64,000 bases of DNA from Brevundimonas sp. SGAir0440 (GCF_005484585.1 NZ_CP039435.1:1612001-1676000); one strand, 5' to 3'. Shown: positions 36,994-49,722, counted from the stretch's first letter. Notes: generated from the sequence alone by a model not told the origin. Program-made: numbers and translations.

Positions 36994-39951
36994 TTGAACA
37001 CCAACAGATATCGTCGCGGCCTGCTGGCAACCACGATCATCGGCGGCGCCGCCTTGGCGATGGCCGCTACGCCCTCGTTCGCACAGTCGGCTGACGACCA
37101 AGCGACCGACGTCGGCGAGATCGTCGTTACGGGTTCGCGCATCGCGCGTCAGGACTATCGTTCGACCAGCCCGATCGTCACCGTCGATGCCCAAGACTTC
37201 CAGGCGACGGGTTCGGTCACGATCGACACCCTGATCAACGATCTGCCGCAGTTCACACCGTCGATCTCGTCGACCTCGAACAACCCGTCCAATGGCGGCC
37301 AGGCCAACATCAACCTGCGTAACCTCGGCTCGAACCGCACGCTGGTTCTGATGAACGGCCGTCGCGTCGTGCCGTCGAACTCGGACGGTTCGGTTGACGT
37401 CAACCTGATCCCGACTGCCCTGATCAAGAACATCGAAGTCATCTCGGGCGGCGCTTCGGCGGCCTATGGTTCGGACGCCCTGGCTGGCGTCGCGAACTTC
37501 ATCCTAGACGAGAACTTCTCGGGCGTTCAGGTCGACGCCCAATACGGTGAAACCGATCGCAGCGACGGCAAGACCGAAAGCTACTCCGTCACCGTCGGCG
37601 GCAACTTCGACGATGACCGCGGCAACATGGTGCTGTCGCTCGGCCGTTCGACCCGCGACGTGATCTTCAACGCAGCACGTGACTTCTCGGCGGTGTCGGG
37701 TCCTTCGGGCACCTCGCCCCTGGGTTCGACGATCTTCGATAGCAACAACCTGCCAAGCCTGGCTTTGGTCAGATCTTACTTCAACAGCCCGACCCTGGTC
37801 GAAACGGGCGCGTTCGGTTTCAACGATGACAACACCCTGTTCTCGTATACCGGCAAGCTGAACGTCAAGAATCCGGCTGGAGCCGGCGCGGAATACACGG
37901 CGCCCGGCGCCAACTATACGTTCAACACAGGTCCGCTGAACTATCTGCAACTGCCGCTTGACCGTTACAACGTCTACGGTGGCGGCCGTTACAAGATCAA
38001 TGACAACGCTGAGGTCTATGCCAATGCGCTGTTCACCCAGTATGTCGCCGACACCGAACTGGCGGCTAGCCCTGCGGCCAGCGGCACCGGCTTCCGCGTC
38101 CCGGCGACTAATCCGTTCATCACGGCTGATCTCCGAACGTTTTTGAATTCCCGTGCCAATCCGAACGGCTCCTTCCTGCTGAACAAGCGCTTCACCTCGC
38201 TGGGCGGTCGCCACTCGACGGAAGAGTACAACATTTATCAGATCACCACGGGCGTCCGTGGTCAGGTTCCGCAAAGCACCTGGACTTACGACGTTTACGG
38301 TTCGTATGGCCGCGTTTCCAATACGACCACTCAAACCGGCAACGTGTCTCGCTCGTCGGTTCAGCGACTGCTGGACGCTGCGGACGGTGGTCGCAGCCTT
38401 TGCGCGGGCGGCTTCGATCCGTTTGGCGTGACGGACCTGTCGGCGGAGTGCATCAACTACATCGGTCGTTCGGCGCGTAACTCGACCGTGACCGAACAAC
38501 GCGTCATTGAAGCGTCGCTGCAAGGCAAGGCGTTCGATCTGCCGGCCGGTGAAGTTCGTGTCGCCCTCGGCGCTCAGTATCGCCAAGACGACTTCGCCTT
38601 CGGCGCGGACTCCTCGCTCGCTCAACAGAACGCCGTCACGCCTCACTTGGGCGCAAATGGCCAGCCGGACGGCGGCAACGTCGGTGGTTCGGAAATCGCC
38701 GGCTTCAACCCGACGCCTTCGCTGAGCGGTGGTACGAACTCCAAGGAACTGTTCATCGAAGCGCTGGTCCCGCTGCTCTCGGATCTGCCTTTTGTCGAGC
38801 AACTGGATCTGAACCTCGGCTATCGTTACGCCGACTACAGCACCGCTGGCGGTACGCAGGCCTATCGTGCGGAGCTAGACTGGACTGTCGCTGGCGGCCT
38901 GCGCGCACGTGGCGGTTATAGCCGCTCGGTCCGTGCACCTTCGATCGGCGAACTGTTCGCCACCGCAAGCACGAACTTCCCGAGCATCGGCGCGCCGTCG
39001 GCGACGGGCACGGGCGGTGATCCCTGCGACATCCGCAGCAGCTTCCGCCAGGGGTCGAACGCCGCCGCCGTCCGTGCACTGTGCTTGGCGCAAGGCATTT
39101 CGGCTCAGGCGATCGATCGCTACACCTTCTCCAACAACCAGGTCGAAAGCCGCACCGGCGGTAACCCGAACCTGTTTGAAGAGACGTCGGACAGCTGGTC
39201 GGCCGGTCTGGTGTATCAATCGCAGTTCGCGTCGCCCTGGCTGTCGGGCTTCTCGGCTTCGATCGACTACTACAACATCGAAATCACCGACGCGATCGGA
39301 TCGATTGCGGCCGACGACTCGCTGGCCGGCTGCTTCAACGTCACCGGCGAAAACCCCACCTTCAGCAACGCCAACAGCTATTGCCAGCTGTTCAGCCGCG
39401 ATCCTCTTTCCGGCAACATTGTCGGCGCGATTGAAAATCAGGCCAACCTTGGCATGATCAAGACGTCTGGCGTCGACTTCCAGGCCGACTGGGCCGTCAA
39501 CATCGCCGACATCGGTGGTGGTGACTGGGGTCGTCTGAAGTTCAACACGGTCATCAGCTGGCTGGAGAACTATGAAGACAACGTCGTCGAAGGCGGCGCC
39601 TTCACTGACCGTACGGGCACCATCGACAGCACCTTCGGCAACACCTTCCCGGAATGGAAAGCCCTGACCTCGGTGACCTGGGCGAGCGGTCCGTTCTCGG
39701 TCGGCGCACGCTGGCGTCGGGTTGGCGAAATCACGGTGATCAACACCACCGAGGTTCTGCCTTCCATCGACTACTTCGATCTGAACGGTTCGTGGTCCAT
39801 CAACGACACGGTGTCGCTGCGTGGCGGTGTGAACAACCTGACCGACGAACAGCCGAACGTCTTCGTTCCGGGCGTTCAGGCCAACACCGACCCGTCGACC
39901 TACGACGTGCTGGGTCGCCGTTACTACGTCGGTCTGACCGCCAAGTTCTAA
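36994..39951 (+). CDS. TonB-dependent receptor
   Basis: 985 aa from a TTG at 36994 with GGGAGAA ten bases upstream. This start gives a clean signal peptide (RRGLLATTIIGGAALAMA, ending SFAQ); no in-frame ATG downstream does. A TonB-box-like EIVVTGSRI follows, then the plug domain with LRNLGSNRTLVLMNGRRV and EVISGGASAAYGSDALAGV, and a large beta-barrel ending in the aromatic residue of AKF. Such receptors import large substrates across the outer membrane, powered by TonB-ExbBD. The plug with RRVVPSN resembles carbohydrate/oligomer receptors of Caulobacterales, but the ligand is unknown. It is a single-gene unit with its own terminator. Confidence 0.93.
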   Translation: MNTNRYRRGLLATTIIGGAALAMAATPSFAQSADDQATDVGEIVVTGSRIARQDYRSTSPIVTVDAQDFQATGSVTIDTLINDLPQFTPSISSTSNNPSNGGQANINLRNLGSNRTLVLMNGRRVVPSNSDGSVDVNLIPTALIKNIEVISGGASAAYGSDALAGVANFILDENFSGVQVDAQYGETDRSDGKTESYSVTVGGNFDDDRGNMVLSLGRSTRDVIFNAARDFSAVSGPSGTSPLGSTIFDSNNLPSLALVRSYFNSPTLVETGAFGFNDDNTLFSYTGKLNVKNPAGAGAEYTAPGANYTFNTGPLNYLQLPLDRYNVYGGGRYKINDNAEVYANALFTQYVADTELAASPAASGTGFRVPATNPFITADLRTFLNSRANPNGSFLLNKRFTSLGGRHSTEEYNIYQITTGVRGQVPQSTWTYDVYGSYGRVSNTTTQTGNVSRSSVQRLLDAADGGRSLCAGGFDPFGVTDLSAECINYIGRSARNSTVTEQRVIEASLQGKAFDLPAGEVRVALGAQYRQDDFAFGADSSLAQQNAVTPHLGANGQPDGGNVGGSEIAGFNPTPSLSGGTNSKELFIEALVPLLSDLPFVEQLDLNLGYRYADYSTAGGTQAYRAELDWTVAGGLRARGGYSRSVRAPSIGELFATASTNFPSIGAPSATGTGGDPCDIRSSFRQGSNAAAVRALCLAQGISAQAIDRYTFSNNQVESRTGGNPNLFEETSDSWSAGLVYQSQFASPWLSGFSASIDYYNIEITDAIGSIAADDSLAGCFNVTGENPTFSNANSYCQLFSRDPLSGNIVGAIENQANLGMIKTSGVDFQADWAVNIADIGGGDWGRLKFNTVISWLENYEDNVVEGGAFTDRTGTIDSTFGNTFPEWKALTSVTWASGPFSVGARWRRVGEITVINTTEVLPSIDYFDLNGSWSINDTVSLRGGVNNLTDEQPNVFVPGVQANTDPSTYDVLGRRYYVGLTAKF

Positions 39952-39975
39952 GGCCGGTCAACGACACAAGACTGA

Positions 39976-40005
39976 GGCGGCGGAGCAACGCTCCGCCGCC
40001 TTTTT
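39976..40005 (+). terminator. Intrinsic terminator after the TonB receptor
   Basis: A perfect 11-bp stem GGCGGCGGAGC (39976-39986) with GCTCCGCCGCC (39990-40000), an AAC loop, then TTTTT (40001-40005). Confidence 0.95.
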
Positions 40006-40093
40006 CGTTTAAGCGGCGCCGTAGAAAAACCATTCGGGCAGGCGAGCGTTATGGATCGTCGCCTGTTTGCGGCGCGCTCCTTCAAGGAAGATC

Positions 40094-40648
40094 ATGCTGA
40101 AATTTGTCGTTCCCGGACTGTCGGTCCTGTCGCTGCTGGCTGCCGGCGCGGCGGTCGCTCAAACTCAGGACGGACCGATCGTGACGGGTAATCGCTCGGG
40201 CGAGACGGCCGACGCGTTGAAGACGCGCGAAGCCATCGCCTATGCACGGCCGTTGCCGCGGGGCGCGCCGAGCGCCGACTATCCGCTGGTGGCGTGGTGC
40301 GATGCCCTGGTGACGGGCCATGCCGATCTGGGCGAGACGCTGACGTCGCGCGCGCCTGAGGATGTCGAGCTGGTGCGTCTGGGCCGTCTCGAAGCCCAGG
40401 ATTTCCGCAGCGCCCTGGCGGCGGCCGCGCCGCGCCAATCGGCGGCTTCGAAGGCCGAGGCCGAGCAGGCCGTCGCCGCCGTCAAGGCGCAGTGGGCCCC
40501 GCTGATGGCGAACCCCGACGCCGAGGCGCGCAGCCAGTCGTTCGGCCTGTTCTTCGGTCTGCCGGGCCGCTGCGAGCACGCCGCGCGCCGCCTGCGCGAC
40601 AACATCACTACGCCGCCCGCCACGCTGGAGAGCGTCGGCATCAACTGA
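40094..40648 (+). CDS. Exported protein of unknown function
   Basis: 184 aa from the ATG at 40094, with AAGGAAG six bases upstream. A signal peptide ends AVAQ (about residue 22). The mature protein is Ala/Arg-rich and helical, with two Cys (VAWCDALV and PGRCEHAARR) that may pair, and no catalytic motif. It follows the TonB-receptor terminator and so has its own promoter. I do not recognise the family. Confidence 0.7.
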   Translation: MLKFVVPGLSVLSLLAAGAAVAQTQDGPIVTGNRSGETADALKTREAIAYARPLPRGAPSADYPLVAWCDALVTGHADLGETLTSRAPEDVELVRLGRLEAQDFRSALAAAAPRQSAASKAEAEQAVAAVKAQWAPLMANPDAEARSQSFGLFFGLPGRCEHAARRLRDNITTPPATLESVGIN

Positions 40649-40693
40649 CCGGTTCGGCGGTTACCCGATGACAGACGGCGGCTTGAGCCCGGC

Positions 40694-43360
<2,667 letters not shown>

Positions 43361-44455
43361 TTACGCTACCAATTCAAAAGGTTCGAGGCCGGACAAACGC
43401 AGGGCCACCGGTCGTTCCGGGATGGCGCGGGGCTTCAGCGGCGCGACCTCTTCGGCGACGTGACGAATGTGGTCCGGCGTCGTGCCGCAGCAGCCCCCGA
43501 CGATATTGACCAAACCCGACGCGGCCCATTCCTCGATGAAGTGGGCGGTCTCGTGCGGTTCTTCGTCGTACTGGCCCATGGCGTTGGGCAGGCCGGCGTT
43601 GGGATAGGCGGCGACCAGGGTGTCGGCGACGCGGCTCAGCTCGGCGATGAAGGGGCGCATCAGGTCGGCGCCCAGGGCGCAGTTGAAACCGACGGCGAAA
43701 GGTTTGGCGTGGCGCACGCTGTTCCAAAAGGCCTCAGCCGTCTGGCCCGACAAGGTGCGGCCCGAGCGATCGGTGATGGTGCCGCTGATCCAGATGGGCA
43801 GGGCGTCTAGCCCCTCGTCTTCCAAATCCTTGATCGCCTTGATCGCGGCCTTGCAGTTCAGCGTGTCGGTGATGGTTTCAATCAGATAGAGATCGACCCC
43901 GCCTTCGTTCAGCGCCTTCACCTGATGGCGATAGGCCTCATAGACCTGGTCGAAGGTCACGCTGCGGGCGCCGGGGTCGTTCACGTCGGACGACATCGAC
44001 AGCATCTTGTTTAGCGGGCCGATGGAGCCGGCGGCGAAGCGCGGCTTGTGCGGCTCTCTTTCCGTCCAGCGATCGGCCGAGGCGCGGGCGAGCTTCGCGC
44101 CCTCCAGATTGATGTCCCATACCGCCTGGGCGTCTAGGGCGTAGTCCTCCTGGGCGATGGTGGTGCCGGAGAAGGTGTTGGTTTCGCTGATGTCGGCGCC
44201 GGCGGCGAAATACTGGTCGTGCAGGTCGGCGATGACATCGGGCCGGGTGATGCAGAGGATGTCGTTGTTCCCCTTCATCTGGTGTTTCTCGTCATAGCCG
44301 TTGGCGGCGACGAAGCGGTCCGCACGAAAGTCCGCCTCGTCCAGCCCGCGACGCTGGATCATGACACCCCAACTGCCATCGAGGACCAGGATGCGTTCCT
44401 TGGCCGCCTGATGCAGGGCGGCGATGCGTTCTGCCCGAGTTAGAGAAGCGGTCAT
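43361..44455 (-). CDS. metH: Methionine synthase, homocysteine-binding half (split MetH)
   Basis: The protein has 364 aa: the homocysteine S-methyltransferase barrel. It starts with [20 protein letters not shown]; zinc ligands are Cys259 in VGFNCALG and Cys322/Cys323 in [10 protein letters not shown]. In ordinary MetH this is residues 1-350 of one 1200-aa chain. Here it is a separate gene abutting the second half with no gap, so equal expression is expected. Its ATG overlaps the metF stop by four bases (ATGA). Split MetH in Caulobacterales is, as I recall, known rather than new. Confidence 0.95.
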   Translation of the reverse strand: MTASLTRAERIAALHQAAKERILVLDGSWGVMIQRRGLDEADFRADRFVAANGYDEKHQMKGNNDILCITRPDVIADLHDQYFAAGADISETNTFSGTTIAQEDYALDAQAVWDINLEGAKLARASADRWTEREPHKPRFAAGSIGPLNKMLSMSSDVNDPGARSVTFDQVYEAYRHQVKALNEGGVDLYLIETITDTLNCKAAIKAIKDLEDEGLDALPIWISGTITDRSGRTLSGQTAEAFWNSVRHAKPFAVGFNCALGADLMRPFIAELSRVADTLVAAYPNAGLPNAMGQYDEEPHETAHFIEEWAASGLVNIVGGCCGTTPDHIRHVAEEVAPLKPRAIPERPVALRLSGLEPFELVA

Positions 44456-45408
44456 TGAGCTGCCGCCGTCTCGCGCACGCCCAGAACGCGACAGATCGCA
44501 TAGACCAGGTCGGCGCGGTTCAGGGTGTAGAAGTGGAAGTCCGAGAAACCCTCTTCCTGCAGGCGCGCGCAGGTCTCGGCGGCGACCGAGGCGGCCAGCA
44601 GTTTGCGGGTCTCAGGATCGTCGTCCAGGCCGTCGAAATGCGCTTTCAGCCAGTCGGGAATGCTGGCGCCGCACGCGCCGCACATCCGCTGAAGACCGGC
44701 GAAGTTGGACACCGGCATGACGCCGGGGATCAGGGGGATGGTGACGCCCGCCGCCCGCACCCGGTCGCGGAACCGCAGGAAGGCGTCGATATCGAAGAAG
44801 AACTGGCTGACCGCGCGCGTGGCGCCGGCATCCACCTTGGCCTTCAGCACCTCGATGTCGTAGTCGATGGATGGGCTTTCGGGGTGGCGTTCGGGATAGG
44901 CGCCGACCGTGACGTCGAAGCCGCCGATGCGGTTGATGGCGGCGGTCAGTTCGGTGGCGTTGGCATAGCCGTCGGCGCGCGGCTGATAGACCCCGCCGAT
45001 GCCGGCGCCGCCGGGCGGATCGCCGCGCAGGGCCACGATGTGGTCGACGCCGATAGTCTTATAGCCTTCGATGACCTCGTCGACTTCTTCCCGGCTGGCC
45101 TCGACGCACGTCAGGTGGGCGGCGGGGCGGAGCGAAGTTTCCGTGATGATGCGCTGAACTGTGCGGTGGGTCCGCTCGCGTGTCGAACCGCCGGCGCCGT
45201 AGGTAACCGAGACGAAGGCGGGGATGAGAGGCTCCAGACGGCGGATCGCCTTCCACAGATTGGCCTCGGCCTCATCGGTCTTGGGCGGAAAGAATTCGAA
45301 CGAGACACGCACGGCGTCGCGGTTCGATCCGGCGCGGGCGACGGGGCCAAGCGGCGACAGCAACAGGGCGCGGGCGTCGGCCAGGTTGAGGGAGGCGGAG
45401 GAGGCCAT
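44452..45408 (-). CDS. metF: Methylenetetrahydrofolate reductase
   Basis: The protein has 318 aa with the FAD-dependent TIM-barrel signatures FEFFPPKTDEAEANLW near the start, VSVTYGAGGSTRERT, DHIVALRGDPP, and SQFFFDIDAFLRFRD. It reduces 5,10-methylenetetrahydrofolate to 5-methyltetrahydrofolate, the methyl donor for the methionine synthase encoded just downstream. Its ATG overlaps the stop of the upstream regulator gene (TGATG). It is the second gene of the minus-strand operon. Confidence 0.97.
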   Translation of the reverse strand: MASSASLNLADARALLLSPLGPVARAGSNRDAVRVSFEFFPPKTDEAEANLWKAIRRLEPLIPAFVSVTYGAGGSTRERTHRTVQRIITETSLRPAAHLTCVEASREEVDEVIEGYKTIGVDHIVALRGDPPGGAGIGGVYQPRADGYANATELTAAINRIGGFDVTVGAYPERHPESPSIDYDIEVLKAKVDAGATRAVSQFFFDIDAFLRFRDRVRAAGVTIPLIPGVMPVSNFAGLQRMCGACGASIPDWLKAHFDGLDDDPETRKLLAASVAAETCARLQEEGFSDFHFYTLNRADLVYAICRVLGVRETAAAQ

Positions 45409-46367
45409 CAGGCGGTCTTTCTGTCCTGGACGCGGCGTTCCGCCGTCCAGATGGTCACGGTCAGGCCCTCGGCGTCGTGGGGCAGGGCGATGGGGGCCGA
45501 TGGCGTCAGGCCGCCGTCGACCAGCCAGCCGTTGATCTCGCTGTCGGAGAAGCCCAGGCGGCGATGCTGATGCGCCTCACGCATATGTTCGAAGTCGTGC
45601 GGGGCGAAGTCGATGATGACCAGGCGGCCGCCCGGGCTGACCAGACGCGCGGCCTCGGCGACGGCGGCGGACGGATCGGACAGGTAGTGCAGCACCTGAT
45701 GCACGATTACCAGATCGGCGCTGGCGGCAGGCAGGCGGGTGGCGAAGATGTCGCCGTGGCGCAGTTCGACCTGCTCCACGCCCGCCTTGGTGACGTTGGT
45801 GCGGGCGATGTTGAGCATGTTCTGGCTGAGGTCCAGCCCGACCGACATCTTGGCCTTCTTGCCGAACAGGGTCAGCATCCGACCCGAGCCCGTGCCCAGA
45901 TCGACGACGCGTTCGAAGGGGCCGGGCCCCACAGCCTTTTCCAGCGCCGCCTCGACAGCGCTTTCGCTTACGTAGAGCGAACGCAGCCGGTCCCACTGGG
46001 GCGCGACCTGTTCGAAATAGCTGGCGGCGGCTTCCTCGCGGTCCTTGCGGACTTCGTCCAGTCGCCGATGATCGGCCTCGCCGGCATCCTCGGCCAGGAT
46101 GTCCAGCACCGTGTCGATCAACCGGCGCGCCTGGGCGTCATGCGACAGACGGTAATAGACGCGGGCGCCGTCGGGAAAGCGCTCTATCAGCCCGGCGTCG
46201 GTCATCAGCTTGAGATGGCGAGACACCCGAGGTTGGCTCTGGTCCAGAATGCGGGACATTTCCATGACCGACAGTTCTTCGCTCGCGAGCAGCGACAGAA
46301 GGCGTAAACGGGTGGGTTCGCCGGCGGCGCGGAGGGCTTCGACAGTCTGATCGGCGGACAAGCTCAT
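45408..46367 (-). CDS. ArsR-family HTH regulator fused to a SAM-dependent methyltransferase domain
   Basis: 319 aa from the ATG at 46367. Residues 1-90 are a winged helix of ArsR type (RAAGEPTRLRLLSLLASEEL, MSRILDQSQPRVSRHLKLM). Residues 120-319 are a class I methyltransferase: RVVDLGTGSGRML (SAM loop), MSVGLDLSQNML, then VIVHQVLHYLSDP and a LVSPGGRLVIIDF strand. It heads the metF-metH operon. It probably senses S-adenosylmethionine or S-adenosylhomocysteine, like the SahR-type ArsR regulators reported for methionine genes. A TTG 12 codons upstream would place coding sequence across the operator palindrome and is less likely. Whether the methyltransferase domain is active or only a sensor is open. 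Confidence 0.85.
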   Translation of the reverse strand: MSLSADQTVEALRAAGEPTRLRLLSLLASEELSVMEMSRILDQSQPRVSRHLKLMTDAGLIERFPDGARVYYRLSHDAQARRLIDTVLDILAEDAGEADHRRLDEVRKDREEAAASYFEQVAPQWDRLRSLYVSESAVEAALEKAVGPGPFERVVDLGTGSGRMLTLFGKKAKMSVGLDLSQNMLNIARTNVTKAGVEQVELRHGDIFATRLPAASADLVIVHQVLHYLSDPSAAVAEAARLVSPGGRLVIIDFAPHDFEHMREAHQHRRLGFSDSEINGWLVDGGLTPSAPIALPHDAEGLTVTIWTAERRVQDRKTA

Positions 46368-46372
46368 ATGCT

Positions 46373-46394
46373 CATATAAAGATATCCTTATATG
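46373..46394. promoter_or_regulatory. 22-bp palindromic operator of the methionine operon
   Basis: CATATAA-A-GATATC-C-TTATATG reads the same on both strands at 20 of 22 positions. Its edge is 6 bp from the ATG of the ArsR-type gene. A TATAAG on the minus strand inside the palindrome could be the -10 box, so a bound regulator would block transcription. The AT-rich palindrome stands out sharply from the GC-rich surroundings. It may also influence the divergent EF-hand gene. Confidence 0.8.
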
Positions 46395-46486
46395 ATTTGG
46401 CAAGTGAAATCGGTTTCTTGGAAACGCGTCGACGGGAATGGTTCGTGCGCGCGTTAAAGCCAGCAGACCCGTCTTGGAGTGATCTC

Positions 46487-46876
46487 ATGCGTAGCCTGTT
46501 TATCGCCGCTCTTGCTGTCGCCGCCGCCGGTCCGGCGTTGGCCCAGAGCGACTTTCCGGAAACGCCGGCCTCTGAAATGTCAGGACGGCCCATGGGCGGA
46601 CAGATGCGGCCGCCGGAGCGCGAAAATCTTGCCCAGATGCAGGCGCGCATGACCCAGATGTTCAACCGCCTGGACGCCAATGAAGACGGCGTGGTCGACG
46701 CCAGTGAACTGGCCAATGCGCGCGGCGGTCGGGTGCTGGCGCGCTTCGACGCCGATGCGGATGGACGCATCACTCGCGAGGAATTCGATGTGGGCCTCGC
46801 CGCGGCCTTCAAGGCGATGGACAAGAACGGCGACGGCGTGGTGACGGCGGACGAGCGGCCTCAGCGTCCCCGCTGA
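46487..46876 (+). CDS. Exported EF-hand protein
   Basis: 129 aa from the ATG at 46487, with GGAG 8 bases upstream; the frame opens at 46397 but that part is not coding. A signal peptide ends ALAQ (residue 20). Then there is a Met/Gln-rich helix and three EF-hand loops: DANEDGVVDASE, DADADGRITREE and DKNGDGVVTADE. It should bind calcium in the periplasm. The function is unknown. It is divergent from the methionine operon with the palindrome between. Confidence 0.88.
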   Translation: MRSLFIAALAVAAAGPALAQSDFPETPASEMSGRPMGGQMRPPERENLAQMQARMTQMFNRLDANEDGVVDASELANARGGRVLARFDADADGRITREEFDVGLAAAFKAMDKNGDGVVTADERPQRPR

Positions 46877-46878
46877 AC

Positions 46879-47805
46879 TCAGACGACGGGCGTCTTCAGC
46901 GGTTCGCCCGCGAAGTGCGCCTGCAGATTTTCGATCAGCAGCATCAGCATGCCCTGCACCCCGGCGGTCGTTGCCCCGGCGGTGTGGGGCGTGAGAATGA
47001 CATTGGGAACGTCGGCCCAGCGGGCTGGATCTGTCGGCTCCTCAATGAAGACATCCAGGGCCGCCTGACCCAGTGTCCCTGATTTCAGGGCGGCGATCAG
47101 GGCGTCTTCGTCCACGACCTGGCCGCGCGAGACGTTGACCAGCAGGCCGTCGGGGCCAAGCGCCTCGAGGATGTCCCGTGAGATCAGGCCGCGATTGGTC
47201 TCGTCCGCCTTGCAGGCGACGACGAGGATGTCGCTGGCCTTGGCGAGCGTTAGCAGGCTGTCGGCGCGTGGCCATTCGGCGTCGTGCGGCCGCGGCCCCC
47301 ACCAACTGACCGCCATTCGGAAGGCCTCGGCGCGATGGGCGACGGCCTTGCCGATGTGGCCCAGACCGACGATGCCCAGCTTCTGCCCGGCGAGCGACGT
47401 CGTGATGGTGCGCGTCTCGAAGGTCCAGCCGCCGGCGCGGACCTGACGGTCGCCGGAGGCGATCTGGCGACGCGCGGCCAGGATCAGGCCCAGGGCGTGA
47501 TCGGCGACATCCTCGTGATTGACGCCAGGCGCGTGGGTGACGGGCAGGCCGCGCCGGCGGCACCAGTCGATGTCGATCCCGTCATAGCCGGAGGTGAAAC
47601 AGGCGATCAGGTCGAGATTGGGCAGGCGTTCGATCAGCGCCTTGTCCAGCGGCGCCTCGCCGGCGACGACCATGACGCGGATGTCGTGGGCGGCCTCGAT
47701 CGGCGGACCTTCCCAGAAGCGATAAACATCGTAGGCGCTCTCCAGAAATCCCGAGAGCGGGGCGAGATGCCGCTGCATGATGAGAACGGCGGGGCGTTGG
47801 GTCAT
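46879..47805 (-). CDS. D-2-hydroxyacid dehydrogenase (glyoxylate/hydroxypyruvate reductase type)
   Basis: The protein has 308 aa. The NAD(P)-binding loop is LGIVGLGHIGKAVAHR (about 145-160), VNVSRGQVVDEDALI carries the conserved Arg region, and the catalytic pair is in FIEEPTD and the final LTPHTAGAT. These enzymes reduce 2-keto acids with NAD(P)H. The short N-terminus and CFTSGYDGIDIDWC segment fit the hydroxypyruvate/glyoxylate reductase subgroup, though the substrate is not certain. It ends 2 bp from the convergent EF-hand gene. Confidence 0.9.
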   Translation of the reverse strand: MTQRPAVLIMQRHLAPLSGFLESAYDVYRFWEGPPIEAAHDIRVMVVAGEAPLDKALIERLPNLDLIACFTSGYDGIDIDWCRRRGLPVTHAPGVNHEDVADHALGLILAARRQIASGDRQVRAGGWTFETRTITTSLAGQKLGIVGLGHIGKAVAHRAEAFRMAVSWWGPRPHDAEWPRADSLLTLAKASDILVVACKADETNRGLISRDILEALGPDGLLVNVSRGQVVDEDALIAALKSGTLGQAALDVFIEEPTDPARWADVPNVILTPHTAGATTAGVQGMLMLLIENLQAHFAGEPLKTPVV

Positions 47806-47834
47806 GCAGCGGCTCCTCTTGTCAGGTCAGGCGA

Positions 47835-49502
47835 TCAGCGGCCGAACTTCTGGTGCTGGATGCGCTTGGGAATGATGCTGTCGGCGCCCAGGCGACGCAT
47901 CTTGTCCTGTTCGTAGGCTTCGAAGTTGCCCTCGAACCATTCCACATGGCCGTCGCCCTCGAAGGCGAGGATGTGGGTGGCCAGGCGGTCGAGGAACCAG
48001 CGGTCGTGGGAGATGACCACGGCGCAGCCCGCGAACTCTTCCAGAGCCTCTTCGAGGTTCTGCAGCGTTTCGATGTCCAGGTCGTTGGTCGGTTCGTCGA
48101 GCAGGATCAGATTGCCGCCCGAGGCCAAGGTCTTGGCCAGGTGGACACGGTTGCGCTCACCGCCGGACAGCTGGCCGACCTTCTTCTGCTGATCGCCGCC
48201 CTTGAAGTTAAAGCTGCCGACATAGGCGCGGGTGTTGATCTCGCGCTTGCCGACCATCATCACGTCGGTGCCGCCCGAGATGGCCTGCCAGATGGTTTCG
48301 TCTGGCTTCAGGTCGTCGCGCGACTGGTCGACATAGGCCAGTTTGACCGTCTCGCCGACGCGGATCGAACCGCCGTCTGGCTGTTCCTGGCCGGTGATCA
48401 GCTTGAACATGGTCGACTTGCCGGCGCCGTTCGGGCCTATGACGCCGACGATGCCGTTGGGCGGCAGTTTGAAGGTCAGGTTGTCGAACAGGGTCTTGTC
48501 GCCGAACGACTTCTGCAGACCCTCGACTTCCAGAACGACGTTGCCGAGGCGCGGTCCGGGCGGGATCTGGATGTGAGCGTGCGTCTGGGCGCCGCGCATC
48601 GATTCCTGTTCCTCGACCATCCGTTCGTAGGCGGCCAGACGGGCCTTGGACTTGGCCTGACGGGCCTTGGCGCCTGAACGGACCCATTCCAGTTCGCGGG
48701 TGAGGGCGCGCTGACGCGCTTCGGATTCCGACTGCTCCTGCACGACGCGCTTCTGCTTGGCTTCCAGCCACGAGGAATAGTTGCCCTCGTGCGGGTGGCC
48801 CTTGCCGCGGTCCAGCTCCAGCGTCCACTTGGTGACCTGATCCAAGAAGTAGCGGTCGTGGGTGACCAGGATGACGCAGCCGGGGAAGTTTTCCAGGTGG
48901 TGCTGCAGCCAGGCGACGGATTCGGCGTCCAGGTGGTTGGTCGGTTCGTCCATCAGCAGCATGTCGGGCTTGGACAGCAGCAGACGGGCGAGCGCCACGC
49001 GGCGCTTCTCACCGCCGGACAGGTTGGTGACTTCCCAGTCGTCGGGGGGGCAGCGCAGGGCGCCCATGGCCTGGTCGATCCGGGCGTCGATGTCCCAGAC
49101 GTCGCCGGCGTCGATCTTTTCCTGAAGGGAGGTCATCTCCTCCATCAGTTCGTCGGTGTAGTTCTCACCCAGTTCGGCGGCGACTTCGTTGAAGCGGTTG
49201 ACCCATTGCTTCTCTTCGCACCAGGCCTCGACGTTCTGGCGCACGTTCAGGGCCGGATCGAGCTGGGGCTCCTGCTCCAGATAGCCGCGCTTAATGCCGT
49301 CGGCGGCGCGGGCCTCGCCGTTGAACTCGTTGTCCAGGCCGGCCATGATCTTCAGCAGGGTGGACTTACCCGAGCCGTTGACGCCGACGACGCCGATCTT
49401 GGCGTCGTTGTAGAAGCTGAGCCAGATGTTCTCGAAGATCTTGCGGCCGCCGGGGAAGGTCTTGGTCAGACCCTGCATCTGGAAAATATATTGCTGCGCC
49501 AT
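47835..49502 (-). CDS. ettA: Energy-dependent translational throttle protein EttA (ABC-F ATPase)
   Basis: 555 aa from the ATG at 49502, the standard EttA length; 46 extra open codons upstream are not coding. Two ABC cassettes have Walker A GVNGSGKST and GPNGAGKST, and signature motifs LSGGEKRRVAL and LSGGERNRVHL. Both Walker B motifs are followed by EPTN. There are no membrane segments. A long linker helix with RELEWVRSGAKARQAKSKAR lies between the cassettes. EttA binds the ribosomal E site and gates entry to elongation according to the ATP/ADP ratio. Confidence 0.96.
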   Translation of the reverse strand: MAQQYIFQMQGLTKTFPGGRKIFENIWLSFYNDAKIGVVGVNGSGKSTLLKIMAGLDNEFNGEARAADGIKRGYLEQEPQLDPALNVRQNVEAWCEEKQWVNRFNEVAAELGENYTDELMEEMTSLQEKIDAGDVWDIDARIDQAMGALRCPPDDWEVTNLSGGEKRRVALARLLLSKPDMLLMDEPTNHLDAESVAWLQHHLENFPGCVILVTHDRYFLDQVTKWTLELDRGKGHPHEGNYSSWLEAKQKRVVQEQSESEARQRALTRELEWVRSGAKARQAKSKARLAAYERMVEEQESMRGAQTHAHIQIPPGPRLGNVVLEVEGLQKSFGDKTLFDNLTFKLPPNGIVGVIGPNGAGKSTMFKLITGQEQPDGGSIRVGETVKLAYVDQSRDDLKPDETIWQAISGGTDVMMVGKREINTRAYVGSFNFKGGDQQKKVGQLSGGERNRVHLAKTLASGGNLILLDEPTNDLDIETLQNLEEALEEFAGCAVVISHDRWFLDRLATHILAFEGDGHVEWFEGNFEAYEQDKMRRLGADSIIPKRIQHQKFGR

Positions 49503-49722
49503 GAGGTGCGGTGCGCCCTTCGGGTTTCGTCGGATTGGGAGGTTTGGCCGGATGTAGCGATCCTGCGCGCGAAGGGCAAATATGGCGGGCAGGGGGCCGA
49601 ACGGAACGGCTGTAAAGCTTGTCCGTTGATGACAGTCCAACGCCTTGATCCGGCCCGAAACCGGGTGCGGAATGTCGTCGCTTTACGCCTGCCAGTCTCG
49701 GATGCCCCAGTTTCGGATGCCC

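Noticed and set aside
46368..46486. SAM riboswitch for the methionine operon
   Set aside because: No SAM-I or SAM-II conserved core is visible; the palindrome explains control better.
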